A stretch of 64,000 nt of DNA. Origin: Sarcocystis neurona (Eukaryota; Apicomplexa; Conoidasida; Eucoccidiorida; Sarcocystidae). A program made the translations under genes and the position numbers. Position 1 is the stretch's first letter; the number at the start of each line of letters is the position of its first letter. The DNA lies in the NCBI GenBank assembly GCA_000727475.1, contig KL647338.1, forward strand, positions 105,241 through 169,240. Direction: 5' to 3'. The notes under the pieces were generated by a model. That model saw only the letters and a list, made by a program, of their open reading frames with translations, was not told where the DNA came from and did no database searches. Positions 23,300 to 34,259 of this stretch are shown piece after piece.

Positions 23300-25200
23300 A
23301 CTTGGTTTTTCATTCGTTTATTGTTCGCTTCTTACCAAAAAATGATATTCAGGATGCTTCTAGAAATCGTCTGCTGGAAGTTGCATATTTAAGTACTCGG
23401 GACACCTGTTTCTCCAAATCCACCCATCGCATGCAGTCATCTTGTTCAACGCAACCATGCTTGTACAGGTGTGTGCCGGAACGTAGGTAGAGGCTATCCC
23501 CGCGCTTATTAGCGTACTAAAGCAGTCGTCGTTCAACAGTTGAATCTGCACTCGTTCACGCCATTTGACTTGGAATTGAAAGAGTGTGCCTTCTTGTGCC
23601 ACTGTCTCAGGTCACCATGCGCTGAAAACCCATCGACACAACGTAATAGAGAGTTCAGTGGGAAGACGGGATCAGAGATGTACCAGTAAACCCGTCGTGT
23701 AACGTAGCACTACTTGCGATAACACCGCGCGCAACAACAGACAACCGACAGATCGACAATACCTGCCTTTTCGTGTATCGAAAGACGCAAATCAAGGCAA
23801 GGAAGTGTTTCGCCCCCACTGCTGTGCAGCCGACGGAGGGCTTGTGCCCACAGCAGTGGGGGCTGCTGGGTTGTCTCTGATTTTGCAGTGCAGAGCGTCC
23901 CAACGGACCACAAAAGAAAAACACAGTTCAACGGCGTACGTCTCTCACACCAGGATGTGGACGACCGTAGGTAAGAGCGCTTAACCGGTCTTGTACTTTC
24001 TCTCACTCAAGCACACTTTGCAGGCATAGACGAAACGCGACAACCGAGTGACACGACATATCCGCTTCAATCCTGAGCATGTTTCCACGGTCGCGTTACA
24101 CTGCCACCGAGGGTACAGGAATATGAATTACATGACTGCGAGTCCACCTAAGGAACGCAAATTTGTGACATTACCTTCGATGATACTGCAGTATCAAGGA
24201 GTACGGGCAGCCAAGCAACAAATATGTGTGTGCACGTTAAGAGAGTTTGTGAAATCACAATCTCATTGAGGCACACAGATGAGCACTTCAACAGGTCTGC
24301 ATATTCGATGATACCCACAAGGTTCATTTGCAGTCTTTTGAGAGACAGGCCCCGTGCTTTTAGTCGTCTCCTTTAAAGCATCGAAATGTTCTGTTTTCTC
24401 CGCAACACACGTTCTCCATTAGAGAACGGTGCCCATAGGTCACTAGTGCAGCCACGAGGAGACTAGACGAGATAGTCGAAACCATCTTCCTGAGTTTCAA
24501 TGTTGAAGTCGTTGACGGCCGCCCTCCAGACGGAGCTGAACAGGCCTTCCAAGAAAATCACTCCCTGAGTGCGCCCAAGCGCACGAACAAAGCGGAACGC
24601 GAGTCGGGACAGCGAATAAGAACGGATAGGCGAAGGGCTTCAGTACTGAGCACGAACGTACGAATACAATACAAAATATCCGTCACCACCACCTCACCAG
24701 CACTGTACACCGTAAGGGTCATGGGGAGAGAAATTTAACTGCTGCCGCATAGCTTTGTACACGTAGACACTGAACCTGATTCGTACCGTCTTTTCCCTCA
24801 TCCGCGCATACGGCGCATGAGCCACTCGCAAGGAAGGCCGTGGCCACCAGGAGAAGGTTGAGGAGCGACAAGCGCGGCATCATAAATACAATCCTCTCGC
24901 TGAGCGAAGACGTCCCCCAGCGGAGAAAACAGGAAAGGATCAGTTTTTGCGTACCTGAGACGCAAAGTGGATGTGGAATGCAGAGCAGATTTCCGCACTT
25001 CAGAGACAAGTGGTGTGACTCTCTCACAACCACGACGGTGTGGTGGCAATTTCGCAGTTGAAGACTACAAAACCGACAGGAGCCCTGGTTTCCACCCGTC
25101 TCGAAAGTCATTCTGAGGCATTTCGTCTCCCTTTGAACACTTCAACCAACCTCGCACCGACACACCAGCCATCGCTGCCGTCACACACGTAACGACTCTC
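23300..25200 (-). pseudogene. SAG-like surface antigen unit R1 (duplicate of L1)
   Basis: Same block order as L1. Differences from L1 that matter: GATGAG instead of GGTGAG after the leader, so a possible GTGAG donor seen in L1 is not shared, while GTACGAAT (24,779-24,786) is; an 18-base deletion in the stretch after the leader exon; and a changed base at the codon corresponding to the SGSSAAV motif. The FADLLKC/FVAWL block and its two-base loss are the same as in L1, so that damage predates the duplication. If L1 is a working multi-exon gene, R1 probably is too; if not, both are relics. Confidence 0.5.
24719..24880 (-). CDS. Signal-peptide exon of SAG-like unit R1
   Basis: A frame of 53 residues from the ATG at 24,880, nearly identical to that of L1 (MPRLSLLNLLLVATAFLASG, then SCAVCADEGKDG). 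A second ATG lies directly upstream at 24,883, so either may start. The predicted product is secreted or surface-bound after leader cleavage. The GTACGAAT after the KDG codons is a candidate 5' splice site. Only the leader is supported here; the downstream exons are not resolved. Confidence 0.6.
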   Translation of the reverse strand: MPRLSLLNLLLVATAFLASGSCAVCADEGKDGTNQVQCLRVQSYAAAVKFLSP

Positions 25201-25287
25201 CATCACCCTGGTCGAGAGTCTCTAATGGAACACGAAGTGCTCTCGGCTTGGCGTCTCGTCCTCATGTGACTGCTTCGCACAGTTCAT

Positions 25288-25490
25288 ATTACTGATTGTC
25301 CGTACCTTCCGACTTTCGTCCTGAAAATTGTTGTAGGCTCTTTAGGCTCTTCATCAATTACTGATGGCCCGCACGTTACGACTTTCGTCCTCAAAATTGC
25401 TGTAGGCTCTGTAGGCTCTTCATCAATTACTGATAGTCCTGCATGCGGCATGTTAGAAACTGCGGTGTCGTGAATGTCTTGTGCGCACAC
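25288..25490 (-). repeat. 69-bp minisatellite, right copy, open frame
   Basis: Units begin at a 69-bp period (25,430, 25,361, 25,292 reading leftward). On the - strand a 68-codon frame (25,284-25,490) stays open through them, with SVIDEEPTEPTAILRTKV followed by SVIDEEPKEPTTIFRTKV. Acidic/proline repeats of this kind occur in many secreted parasite proteins, but no gene around it is resolved. Confidence 0.75.
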
Positions 25491-27206
25491 TTCCTTACTT
25501 GCATACTTGTGGCTTGTGGTCGGTAGTACTCAGACGACGTGTCCAGTATACAGCGTAACCAAACTCTTCCTGATTTGTGTCGGAGGCTAACGTGTTGCTA
25601 ATTGCGAACATCGAAATACAACACAGTGGACGCGCCTGTAAAGCGCAGAATCCTATATCTGTTCGTCCTGCATAACCGTCTCTCATTGGCTTCACTTCCT
25701 TTCAACCTTTCCTCCACGCACATAAGGATTTCCGGTTGCGAACTCAGGCAATCATCTTTCCTAGGGCTGTCACCACGTGAGTATATACTGGTTCACTTAA
25801 GTGGATTCAGGATTGGACTGCAGTAATTCCTTCTGCTGCTCTGTCAGGCAAGGATTCCCTGCGAATTTTGGCAAACATAAGACGTTAGGAAGTCTTGGTC
25901 GGAAAGCGGGATCGCGAAGGTAATGATAGTCCCGTGTTCTGACGCAGCATCCCTAGCAGTTGCACCACAGGGAACAGCAGATTACCGGCAGGCGGGCGGT
26001 GGTCGGTCATCGAGCATTGTTGTGGTACACATATTGCTAATACGTTGTTCACAAACGTGTCCACACACGTGGATTGATGCAGCTCAAGGCGCCAAGAAAA
26101 CGTTCCTACTGATAGGAGTCGCGGCCGCTGGGCTATCTCCGTGTCAGCCGCCCCATGCCTAGGGGCTATCTAGCTCGTACGCCGTGGCTAATACTCGGAC
26201 GAGCTGCTCTGGAAAACATCACGCACGACCATGGAGACCTGACCACTGCACATACAAGCCTGAAGAAGCAGCGACAAGCGACTTGGAGGCGAGGGTAGTA
26301 AACGCTGCACACCAAGCGAACGTGGCATACAAGTACGTCTCATGTATTCACGTAGATCCGGTCCCACCTTTGAAAGTGAAATTTCCTCCCGCAGACTACA
26401 TCGTCGCTACCTCCTACACGAGTCAAAGAGGTACATACCTCCGTAGGCTACCGGCTCTTGCCTTCCCTTACGTGGAAGCTTCCCTCTGTGTCAGGTCAGA
26501 GCAGATACAAGGAAGTGAAGACGTCGGTGTTTCCCATATTCAGTGCATACACGGAGGTTGGTGAGTGCCTGGCAGGGTTGGAAAACATCGTCTCATACGT
26601 ACTACATGGTATACAAACACTTGCAGGCTCACAACACAATCACTCACATCTGACACTTAACCCTCTGTCAATCTCTCCTTCTTTGCGGCGGTCCCTTCGC
26701 ACACGTGGTAACTTTCTGGAGTGTACTAAAGCAGTCGGCTTTCAACAACAAATTGTGCACTGCTTCGCGCGATTTGACTTGGAGTTGAAAGAATACGCCT
26801 TTTTGGACTACCATCTTAGGTCAGTAGGCTGTGGAAACCCCACCGATGCAATAGAGAGTTTTGATGGGAACGCGGGATGACGGAGGCAGTAGTAATCCAT
26901 CCCGTGCCCTCATGGAGCATTACCAGCGGTAGCACCACGCGCAACAGTAGACAACCGCCGCATGGACGACTCCTGCGTTCTCGTGTATTGAAAGACGCAA
27001 GTCATGACGAGTAGGTGTTTGTACCCACAGCATTGAGGACTGGGGGATTGTCTTTGATCATTGAATCTCCGGATTCAACACATTGTTGTTTCGCTGTTTC
27101 CCTTTGAAGACCCCGTCTTCTGCCTTTCCTTCGCGACTACGGGAAGCGCTGCGGTGTGAGGGGAACTGATGTGCCTGTTAAAAGGTGCAGAATTCTGCGC
27201 GTCTTT

Positions 27207-27231
27207 GCTGAAATACTATTTGTATTTCAGC
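27207..27231. other. Perfect 9-bp stem hairpin in unit R2
   Basis: GCTGAAATA, a 7-base loop, then TATTTCAGC. It follows a 12-base palindrome GCAGAATTCTGC at about 27,188. It is in the R2 3' part; whether it matters is unknown. Confidence 0.7.
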
Positions 27232-27619
27232 GACTTCTCCTGGATAGAGTAGACACGCCCGTGGAGAAATACAGGTAATTTTTGAGCAAAGACTTGCGTC
27301 ACTCTGAAGTGTTGCAGGGAGGCGTGTTTCCAGACGCTTGTCGTTGCCATTGAGTTGATACTTAATTCACTGCTGCAGTCACCTGCGGTAGAAGGGAGAG
27401 TGAAACTGCAGTGCACGCCCTCCCGACGGACCAGACTGAAAGAGGCAGTCCCGTGACGTACTTTTTTCCCAACGGGATGCCGCGGACAGTAGGGAAGAGC
27501 GCTTCATCTGTTTCGTACAGTTGTTAATTCGACCACACTTGACAGACACACAGGAAGCGCGACAACGGAGTGAAACGACATATCCGCTGTGAATCCTTTG
27601 CAACGTGTCCACGTTCGCG

Positions 27620-27877
27620 TTACACTGCCACCTGTGGTCCAGGAAATTCAATTATACGGCTATGTGGCCAGTTAAGCAACGCAACTTTGTGACGGTGCCA
27701 TCGATGATCCAGCAGTACCAAGGAGTACGGGCAGAGCCAAGCAATAAACACGTGTGTGCACATCAAGAGACGTTGTGAAGCCACATCGTCAGCGAGGTAC
27801 ACGGGTAAGCACTTCAGGAGGTCTGCGAATTTGATGATATCCACAAAGTTCGTGTGCAGCCTTGAGGGACAGCCCAC
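27620..27877 (-). pseudogene. Conserved internal block of unit R2 (FADLLKC / FIAWL)
   Basis: An 85-codon open frame with FVDIIKFADLLKC, VASQRLLMCTHVFIAWLC and LLDHRWHRH. It aligns in frame with L1/R1, with R3 (THMFVSWGCSYFLISLYHL) and with R4 (HLFVAWLRRHCIIMFYHR). This is the longest intact version of the block and the best evidence that part of the repeat unit is exonic. It contains several Cys/His and a hydrophobic core. It probably belongs to the mature antigen. Confidence 0.45.
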
Positions 27878-28659
27878 CTACTTTGTCTTTTCTCCTGTAA
27901 AGGGTCGAGATCTTCCGTCCCTTCGCCACACATCATTTGCTCCATTAGTTGTTCAAATACTATTAGTGCGGCCATGAGAAGAGTAGACGAAGCAGTCGAA
28001 ACCATCGTCATTTAATTCGGCGTTGACCTCACCAACGGCCGCGCTGGATCCACACCTGGAGTCGCTGTCTTATGGATATCGTTTCGTGAGTTTACGCAAA
28101 CACAGGAACAAAGCGGAATGCAAATCAAGACAGGGTGGAGGGACGTCCAAGCGAAAGACTATAAAGCGGAACACGAACCTACGAGTAAGACAAAAAACGT
28201 CCGTGTCCCTATTGATGTCTCGGGTACATAATGCAACAGCTCTCGATACTCCGTGACCCCCACGGGCAAAACAATCCGGTTCCTGACGCATGTAGGTTTG
28301 TATATGCGTACATTGAGTTCGTACACTCGCTTCCTTCTTGCGCGCACAGGACGCTTGAGCCACTCGCAAGGAGGGCCACGGCCGACAGAAGGAGCTTAAG
28401 AACAGACAAATGCGCTTTTGCTGATTGGACTTTGGCACGCGACGACGTTGTCGACTGGAAGTACGCGGAAGGATCAGATTTCTACATCTGGGAGACAGAC
28501 TTCACTTCTAAAGCAGGGCGGGCTTCTGCGCGTGTGCGACAACTCCAACGGGTGTGAACCTCTTAGACTCGTGACACGAGATGACAGTTTCTCTGATCGA
28601 GCCCCCGGAACCGGCATGGATCTCGACCGCCACCCGTCACAACAGTTATAAACTAACTG

Positions 28660-31600
28660 AGGAATTTTTTGTCAGAGTAAAGTCCTCAACCGGCTTTGCG
28701 CTGGCACTGAAGCTACAAGGAGGTTTGTATTAGAGAAAAGGCAATGAGCATGAAAAACGTGCATGTTCTGAGGTCTCACCATCTGTCATTCAATGTTCTG
28801 GACGTACTGTGGCTACCCAGAGTGCTACGTGTGATACAATTCCACTTGACCTACGTAATATCGTCGTGTGTGGGGAACTTCCAACGAATTCTTTTACTAG
28901 AAGCGTTGCGTCACGCTTGGTCCTTGTGTAGGCTAACCCTGAGAGACTAGCAGCGGCCCGTGGATGAGAATGCAAGTTGATATATAGCAGGGGCACCTTG
29001 TAAACACATACGGGTGAATCTTTCATGTGGTCCTGCAGAATAGCTGTCTGAATAGTGAGAACCTATTGGAGTTACGTCGCGACGCGTGCACATGGAGTCC
29101 TATACGACCAACCAGCTTCCACCATCTGTTAACTAGTGTCACCCACGTATTTCAGCTCCACTTACAGTCGCCCCCGCTACATGGCAGACACTCTTGCTTC
29201 ACAGGCGTAACGATTTTGCACCTGAAGCCCAGGCAGACCACCGGGGTGTGGTCTCCCTTTGCAGCACGTTGGTCCAATATTCCGTGGTTCATTCTGAGTG
29301 ACGCTCTTGCAGCTCTCATCGACTCCCGCATAATACAAGGCCCCATGACAAAACTCTGGCATTGAAACTGTACACCATCACTCGCGCAGTTACATCGAAT
29401 GCGTTCAAGTGACAGAGCACACCAATCGCTACAGCGCAATTCTATCACGATGGAAGTTTCGATGACAGAGTGCACACACGGCTCTTTCATCTAGATCTTA
29501 TACAAAACACCTTTTCTCTCCCGCCCACTCCAAATTTGGGAGCGCTCCCGATGATTTCTTTCAGCCTCAGGATCTTTGGACACAAAATCGGCTCCACTGC
29601 TCTCCCCTGACGCATCCACATCCTCCCTTGCCTAACAGAGTGACACTCGGTCCTCGCACGCCTTCCTCTCAATCAAGGGGGTCGTCCCTGCGACAGCTGC
29701 TACAAGTCGTGCTTTCCTTTCTAAACATAATGTCCCAGTTGTGTCTACTTTCTAAAGCAATCCAACCTACCGCAGGGCCCAGCTCCAGTTCTTCGCTACA
29801 GAACTCCACGCTCTCTTTTACTACAACCTTAGGACATTACCCCGTTTGGCCTTCTGTTTACCGTGCCGGCAAGGAAACGAAATTGTTCTCCATCACAACA
29901 AGATTTCGCAGGAAAACTAGAGTGGTGCTGCATCATCAAGTGTGCGTTATTGCCTCATGGTGAGGCGTGTTTTCAAGATTCTTCTGATTACTACCTCCAA
30001 AGTAGGGTTGTGCCGCTATCGCGCTGTCGCTGAAGGAAGGCGCTTCCTTCAACGAATCTGCATAGCTAAGACGTACACACCCTCCAGGCTGACGGTCGCA
30101 GATGCGCGCACGTCTCGTAACGTTGCTCGCCAACGCCCACGGCTAGTTCTGGGTCTCCGTCCAGATGACAGCACTTGACTGCGTATAGTCCGTATCTGAC
30201 CCCTTGACCCAGTCTAGGTTTCAATTCGTTCTTTTTTCACGACTTCTACTTGCTCAAGTGCTTAGGCTTAAAAGCTTGCGTTGTACCGAGACTCTTTGCT
30301 TAATGATGCTGTTTTATTTCTGGAGGAAAAATTCCTTCTAAACACCATGTTCTCTAAGCGAAGATCACTAATAACATCCATAGACAGGTCAAACGACCGT
30401 TTTTTTATCGTCCGGACTGGCCTTTCTGTATTCTGGCATCTACTCTTGAGAACCTAATATTTGCAGAGATCGCAGGCCATGTAGTTCATTGCAGCGGGGG
30501 TGGCACATATCCTTTATTTTCTCTCAGGTTCCCAGCTGAGCTTGTAGATCCTCCCCCCCATCTCAGCCCAACATTCCAGGAGCTCACCAGCTTCCTTTGC
30601 GCCTGAAGGCCGACAGGATAGATTAGAATTCTTGAGCCACCTCTTCACGCCGTGGATGCAAGTGCAAATCCCAGCATACTCTACACGACTCTTCACCAGA
30701 TTCATGTCTAGTATGTATCAGTAGATACCCTAGGCTGCAGACATCCGCTAAGGTGGGATGTAGTTGACTCTCTTCGGCAGAAAATCCTGCTTGCGTTGCA
30801 AGCTTTTTTCTTCCTGTTTACATACAGAGAGAGAATGAGCACGACGTCTCCCTTGTTCCTTATTATACTGACTGCCTTAAGATCTCTCGTCTCCAGCGTG
30901 CCTTTCAGGAAGGCTTTCAGCCGCCTCCGTATCTGCGTCAGACACTTAGACGCTCCCTAGGTGCTCGTACACTGTTTAATTTCCACCAAAGGTATCAGTC
31001 GGTAAGAGCTGGTTGTGAGTCCGGGAGTCTCCTGAAGTACCACAAATTATTGACTTCGGCTGACACCTGATCAGCCTGTTCAAACGTTGTCGATATTTTT
31101 ATTCACCTGCGCAGGCTAGTTTTGCTGTGCGATCGCAGTTGGCCAAGGGTCTATAGTTGGCACGTTATTCGACGGCATACAAAGAGCGGGAGGTGCAAAA
31201 ATCTGTCCTATCGGTGAGCTTCATCGAAAGCGCAAGAGCAGCAGAAAGGCAGAAAGTCCTGCAAGCCACACCAGCCCTGCGCGTCCTCGCAGGTACAAAG
31301 CGCCTACTTCCCTACAGCCTGACTAAGTAGAATTCCTTCGTCCAGTTCATCGGATGTTTTCTCAGAAGCTCACCTGGTATGCAGCCTCGACTAAATCCTT
31401 TGACGACTGTGTCGCACGGAAACACCCGTGCACCTACACTGTACTCACGCATTCCCTCCCATGCATTCAAGCGCCGCTTGCGAACGTTGTTGTGGTGAAG
31501 ATTATTTAAGTGGGCCGTTCAAGTGACGTGCCTTGACCCTTGATATACTTCGTGGTTGCCCAGCGGAGGTCAATGAAATGTCGGAAACTCTCGGAATGTA

Positions 31601-32279
31601 TATGTGTCTTCCCTTTCCCACCCACTTGCGGAATTCCACGTGCAGCAACGTGTGAGGCGGCCAACTGCGCACCTTTGCTGAGGTGAAAATACTGCCTTCA
31701 TGACGAGCGTATACCTGTTGGAGGCTTTACTAGATTCTTACTCGGGCGTGATTAAGCCTTCTCTGTCCAGTTTCGTAAAAAGCGCACTGCGCGCCATACA
31801 ACAAACAGTCGCTTCTAGACAAGCCGCTGTAGTTGAGCTGACGTGCTGCGATGCTTATATCATCTTGTTCGCACCCGTCAACAGCCCAACGCAGAAACAG
31901 AGTTGCAGGATGCAGTTCTCCTGCCGCTGCAAATAATAATCGAATTTTACTTTCCCCTATCGCCGTTTGTCGTAAGCCATGTAACATGGCCTCATCAGTA
32001 GTGCCTTCGATATCGACGTCTCATGGCCAGCACCAGACGCCAACAGTCTTGGAAATCTCAATTCATTAGCATCCGCAGTACACGTAGTGCCTAGTTCTTG
32101 TTTACTAAGCCGGACACCCTGAAATGCCAGTCGTCACGTCCCTGAAAAAGCAATGCTAAGCACTTCGATACTGAACCAGACCGGCCTGCACTCCCGAAAA
32201 AGAACTATATATCTACTTCCAATTCAAAGAAATGCGAGTCATCCGTGAGCGATGCCGTCATAGTATCTAGCCGGTTCGG
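28660..32279. other. No gene recognised between R2 and copy C
   Basis: About 3.6 kb without a recognisable repeat copy or coding block. The longest frames are 112 codons or fewer. This interval separates R2 from the R3/R4 pair and has no counterpart in the left array. Confidence 0.45.
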
Positions 32280-34250
32280 TATCCTCTCTATGGGGCCACC
32301 AGTTTCTGTTGAACGTCTTTGTACCGGTGCCGCCACTTCTGCACCTTGTCGTCGCTGCAGGTGCTTGTTTCGACTGATGATTTAGTGGATAAGTAAGATT
32401 TGGCCGACAACGGCACAAGCCTGCGTGGAGCTCTTTGGTCTGCATGCTTCCAAGTTTGCAAGCAAGTTCGTGGTGTGTGTATATATATATAGTAGGTGGA
32501 TGAAACACGAAAGGCAACACAGCATCCGAACACGGAGGGAAAGGCAACCCAACAACAGTACTCCGCTTTGTAGCGTTCTCCGCTGCCGCACGCCTGCACG
32601 GTGCCTCAAAAAGTGCGGCAACATCGCTAGTGCTCTACGCGTGGAAGCCCTGTACGTGCCGTATAGCCTGATGAGCCTTCCAGGACACTTTACGGTCTGC
32701 CTCCGCACCTGTTATCACGCCGCCCAACCTGGAGCATGCAGCAACAATGTTGAAACATCTAATTGGCTTCACGCGGCCGCACGGAGCAGTAGCACGATCA
32801 CTGTGCCATCCCGCTGGCACTGGCGCCCTTCCTGTCTCACAGCGAGCAACACACTGATGCAGTGTGGAGTTACTGCTTTCGCTGCGGCTGCGACTGCTGT
32901 TAGGCGTGGCGTATCCGCCGGCTTGCATTTTTTTCTATGGAAAGTTCTCTATGTGAAGAATTCATTTTATACTCTTTGTTTTGAAGCGCAGCTCTTCGCC
33001 CTAGAAAGTTACTCTGCAATTTTAGTCCTTGTGTATACTGCTGATACCTCTCTGCTACACCTTTGCATTTTTGTGGCTGGTGGACACTGGTGTCACATGC
33101 CGTTGCTGCTGCATACCAAAAATTGTCACAGGCGCGGCTCTCCTTCTCCTCTCCATCCCTTTAGCTTTGAATCTTCCTCGTCCCACTTCTTCAGTGCCGC
33201 CCCTCGTGCTGTGACCGGTGGCTACTCTACTGCTGTCACGATACATTGCTCCTGCTGCTAGTCGCTCCTTTCTGTTGCAGCGCTGCAGAACACAAAGGGG
33301 TGTACACTTGCCGCGTGAAGTCGCCACACCCTTTCTTGCTCTGGTTGCTCTAGATGGCAGGCGAGTGTTCCGACGCCGCTGCTGGGCTACTTGTTGCTGC
33401 AGTCGTCGTCCGATCTAATCGGCGTGGTGGTCGAAGGTGACCGCTTGGGCGATCACAACGTTGCAGCAACGTTGCGACAGGCGCCGGCAGGGATGTCAAA
33501 GGATCTGCCCCACCTGCGAAGCATTATGAATCACAGCTGTTTACTATGCGCGCATCTGTACGCGTACACATATATTTCCAAGGAAGCACAAGGGCAGAGG
33601 AAACCGGTAGTATGATTTTACAGGCACTGCAGCAAGGTGTGCAAGTAGTCACCTGGCCTTTCCAGAGCAGACGACAAATAAATCACCAGAAGGCAAAAGA
33701 TTGTTCACAAGACATATTTACACAGGTGTACAAAAGCATCAGCGTGGACCGCCCCGTGGTGACTACGTGAATGATCCCTGTTGCATCTGTAGCAGCAGAG
33801 ACGCGAACACGCCAGCGATGATACATACAGCTCTTTGGATCCAGTGCCAGCAGCTTGGATACAGTATGTCAACAGGAGGCTTCGTCGAGGTATGTGTTTG
33901 TACGAACAGATGCAGCCAGCCCTGTTTCCAGCTTACAACATTCTGATGAGGCAGCAACAGATCACGTAGAACAGTCCCGCTACCAATAGCACTCGTGTCG
34001 TGTTGCTGCAGCCGCAGCTGCACAGGTATGGAACAGCGGCAGCACCGAGAGAAGATTGAACACAACCGCGAGAGCAGAAAGTTGTCGGACACCAGCGGCA
34101 GGTCGAAGCGTCGTCCTGTAAATCAAACATATTCATTTGAGGAGGCGCTGATGGGACCCACGTTAGCAACTACAAGTGATTCATGCGTGACAGATATGAA
34201 AGCCACTGACGACCCGCACGTATATAGTGAATGCAACGGATTCACAGCTA
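32280..34250 (-). repeat. Unknown family, copy C, inserted in unit R3
   Basis: Reverse complement of 11,090-12,620 (copy B) over 32,280-33,560, plus about 700 bases (33,560-34,250) not present in B. Shared markers on the - strand: ADPLTSLPAPVATLLQR, SAALQQKGATSS, CKGVAERYQQYTQ (about 33,018-33,070), TPNSSRSRS, GGVITG (about 32,715) and the H(A)DQRAP segment near 32,440. It sits where the 3' blocks of unit R3 should be, so it interrupted that unit or replaced its end. Stops are frequent. Confidence 0.65.
33763..34092 (-). pseudogene. Unknown family, copy C, extra block
   Basis: A 109-codon open frame present only in copy C: QQHDTSAIGSGTVLRDLL, LPHQNVVSWKQGWLHLF and, near the end, AVCIIAGVFASLLLQMQ. 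There is a hydrophobic stretch near the end that could be membrane-associated. Copy B starts after this part, so it may be the 5' portion of the family that B lacks. No known domain. Confidence 0.3.
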
Positions 34251-34259
34251 TACGTGTTA

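Larger units (their letters stand above)
23245..26660 (-). repeat. Right arm of the 3.4-kb inverted duplication (contains unit R1)
   Basis: Reverse complement of 3,455-6,866 at about 95% identity. It contains the whole SAG-like unit R1 and its 5' flank, including the 69-bp minisatellite at 25,288-25,430. At its outer edge (about 26,660) it joins the 3' end of unit R2; at its inner edge (about 23,245) it stops in unique DNA. Confidence 0.9.
26680..28660 (-). pseudogene. SAG-like surface antigen unit R2 (start codon lost)
   Basis: Leader at 28,325-28,412: LSVLKLLLSAVALLASGSSV, LCAQEGSE, a very good signal core, but the ATG position holds AAA. The donor-like motif is changed to GTACGAAC (28,317-28,324). 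Downstream come RCGSSAAVGEVNAELNDDGF near 28,030, MAALIVFEQ near 27,970, FADLLKC...FIAWL (27,730-27,877), PSTAGDCSSELSIN plus HASLQHFRVTQVFAQKL (27,216-27,416), and the 3' block near 27,000. The 5' flank (to about 28,660) matches that of L2, including CTAAGAGGTTCAC. This copy keeps the cleanest versions of several blocks and is a useful guide to the ancestral protein, yet its lost ATG makes it a pseudogene. Confidence 0.6.

Noticed and set aside
32425..33261. 278-codon + strand open frame
   Set aside because: It lies antisense to copy C, whose conserved peptides are on the - strand, and copy B does not keep this frame open at the same length. It includes a TA microsatellite translated as VYIYS. 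Probably a shadow.
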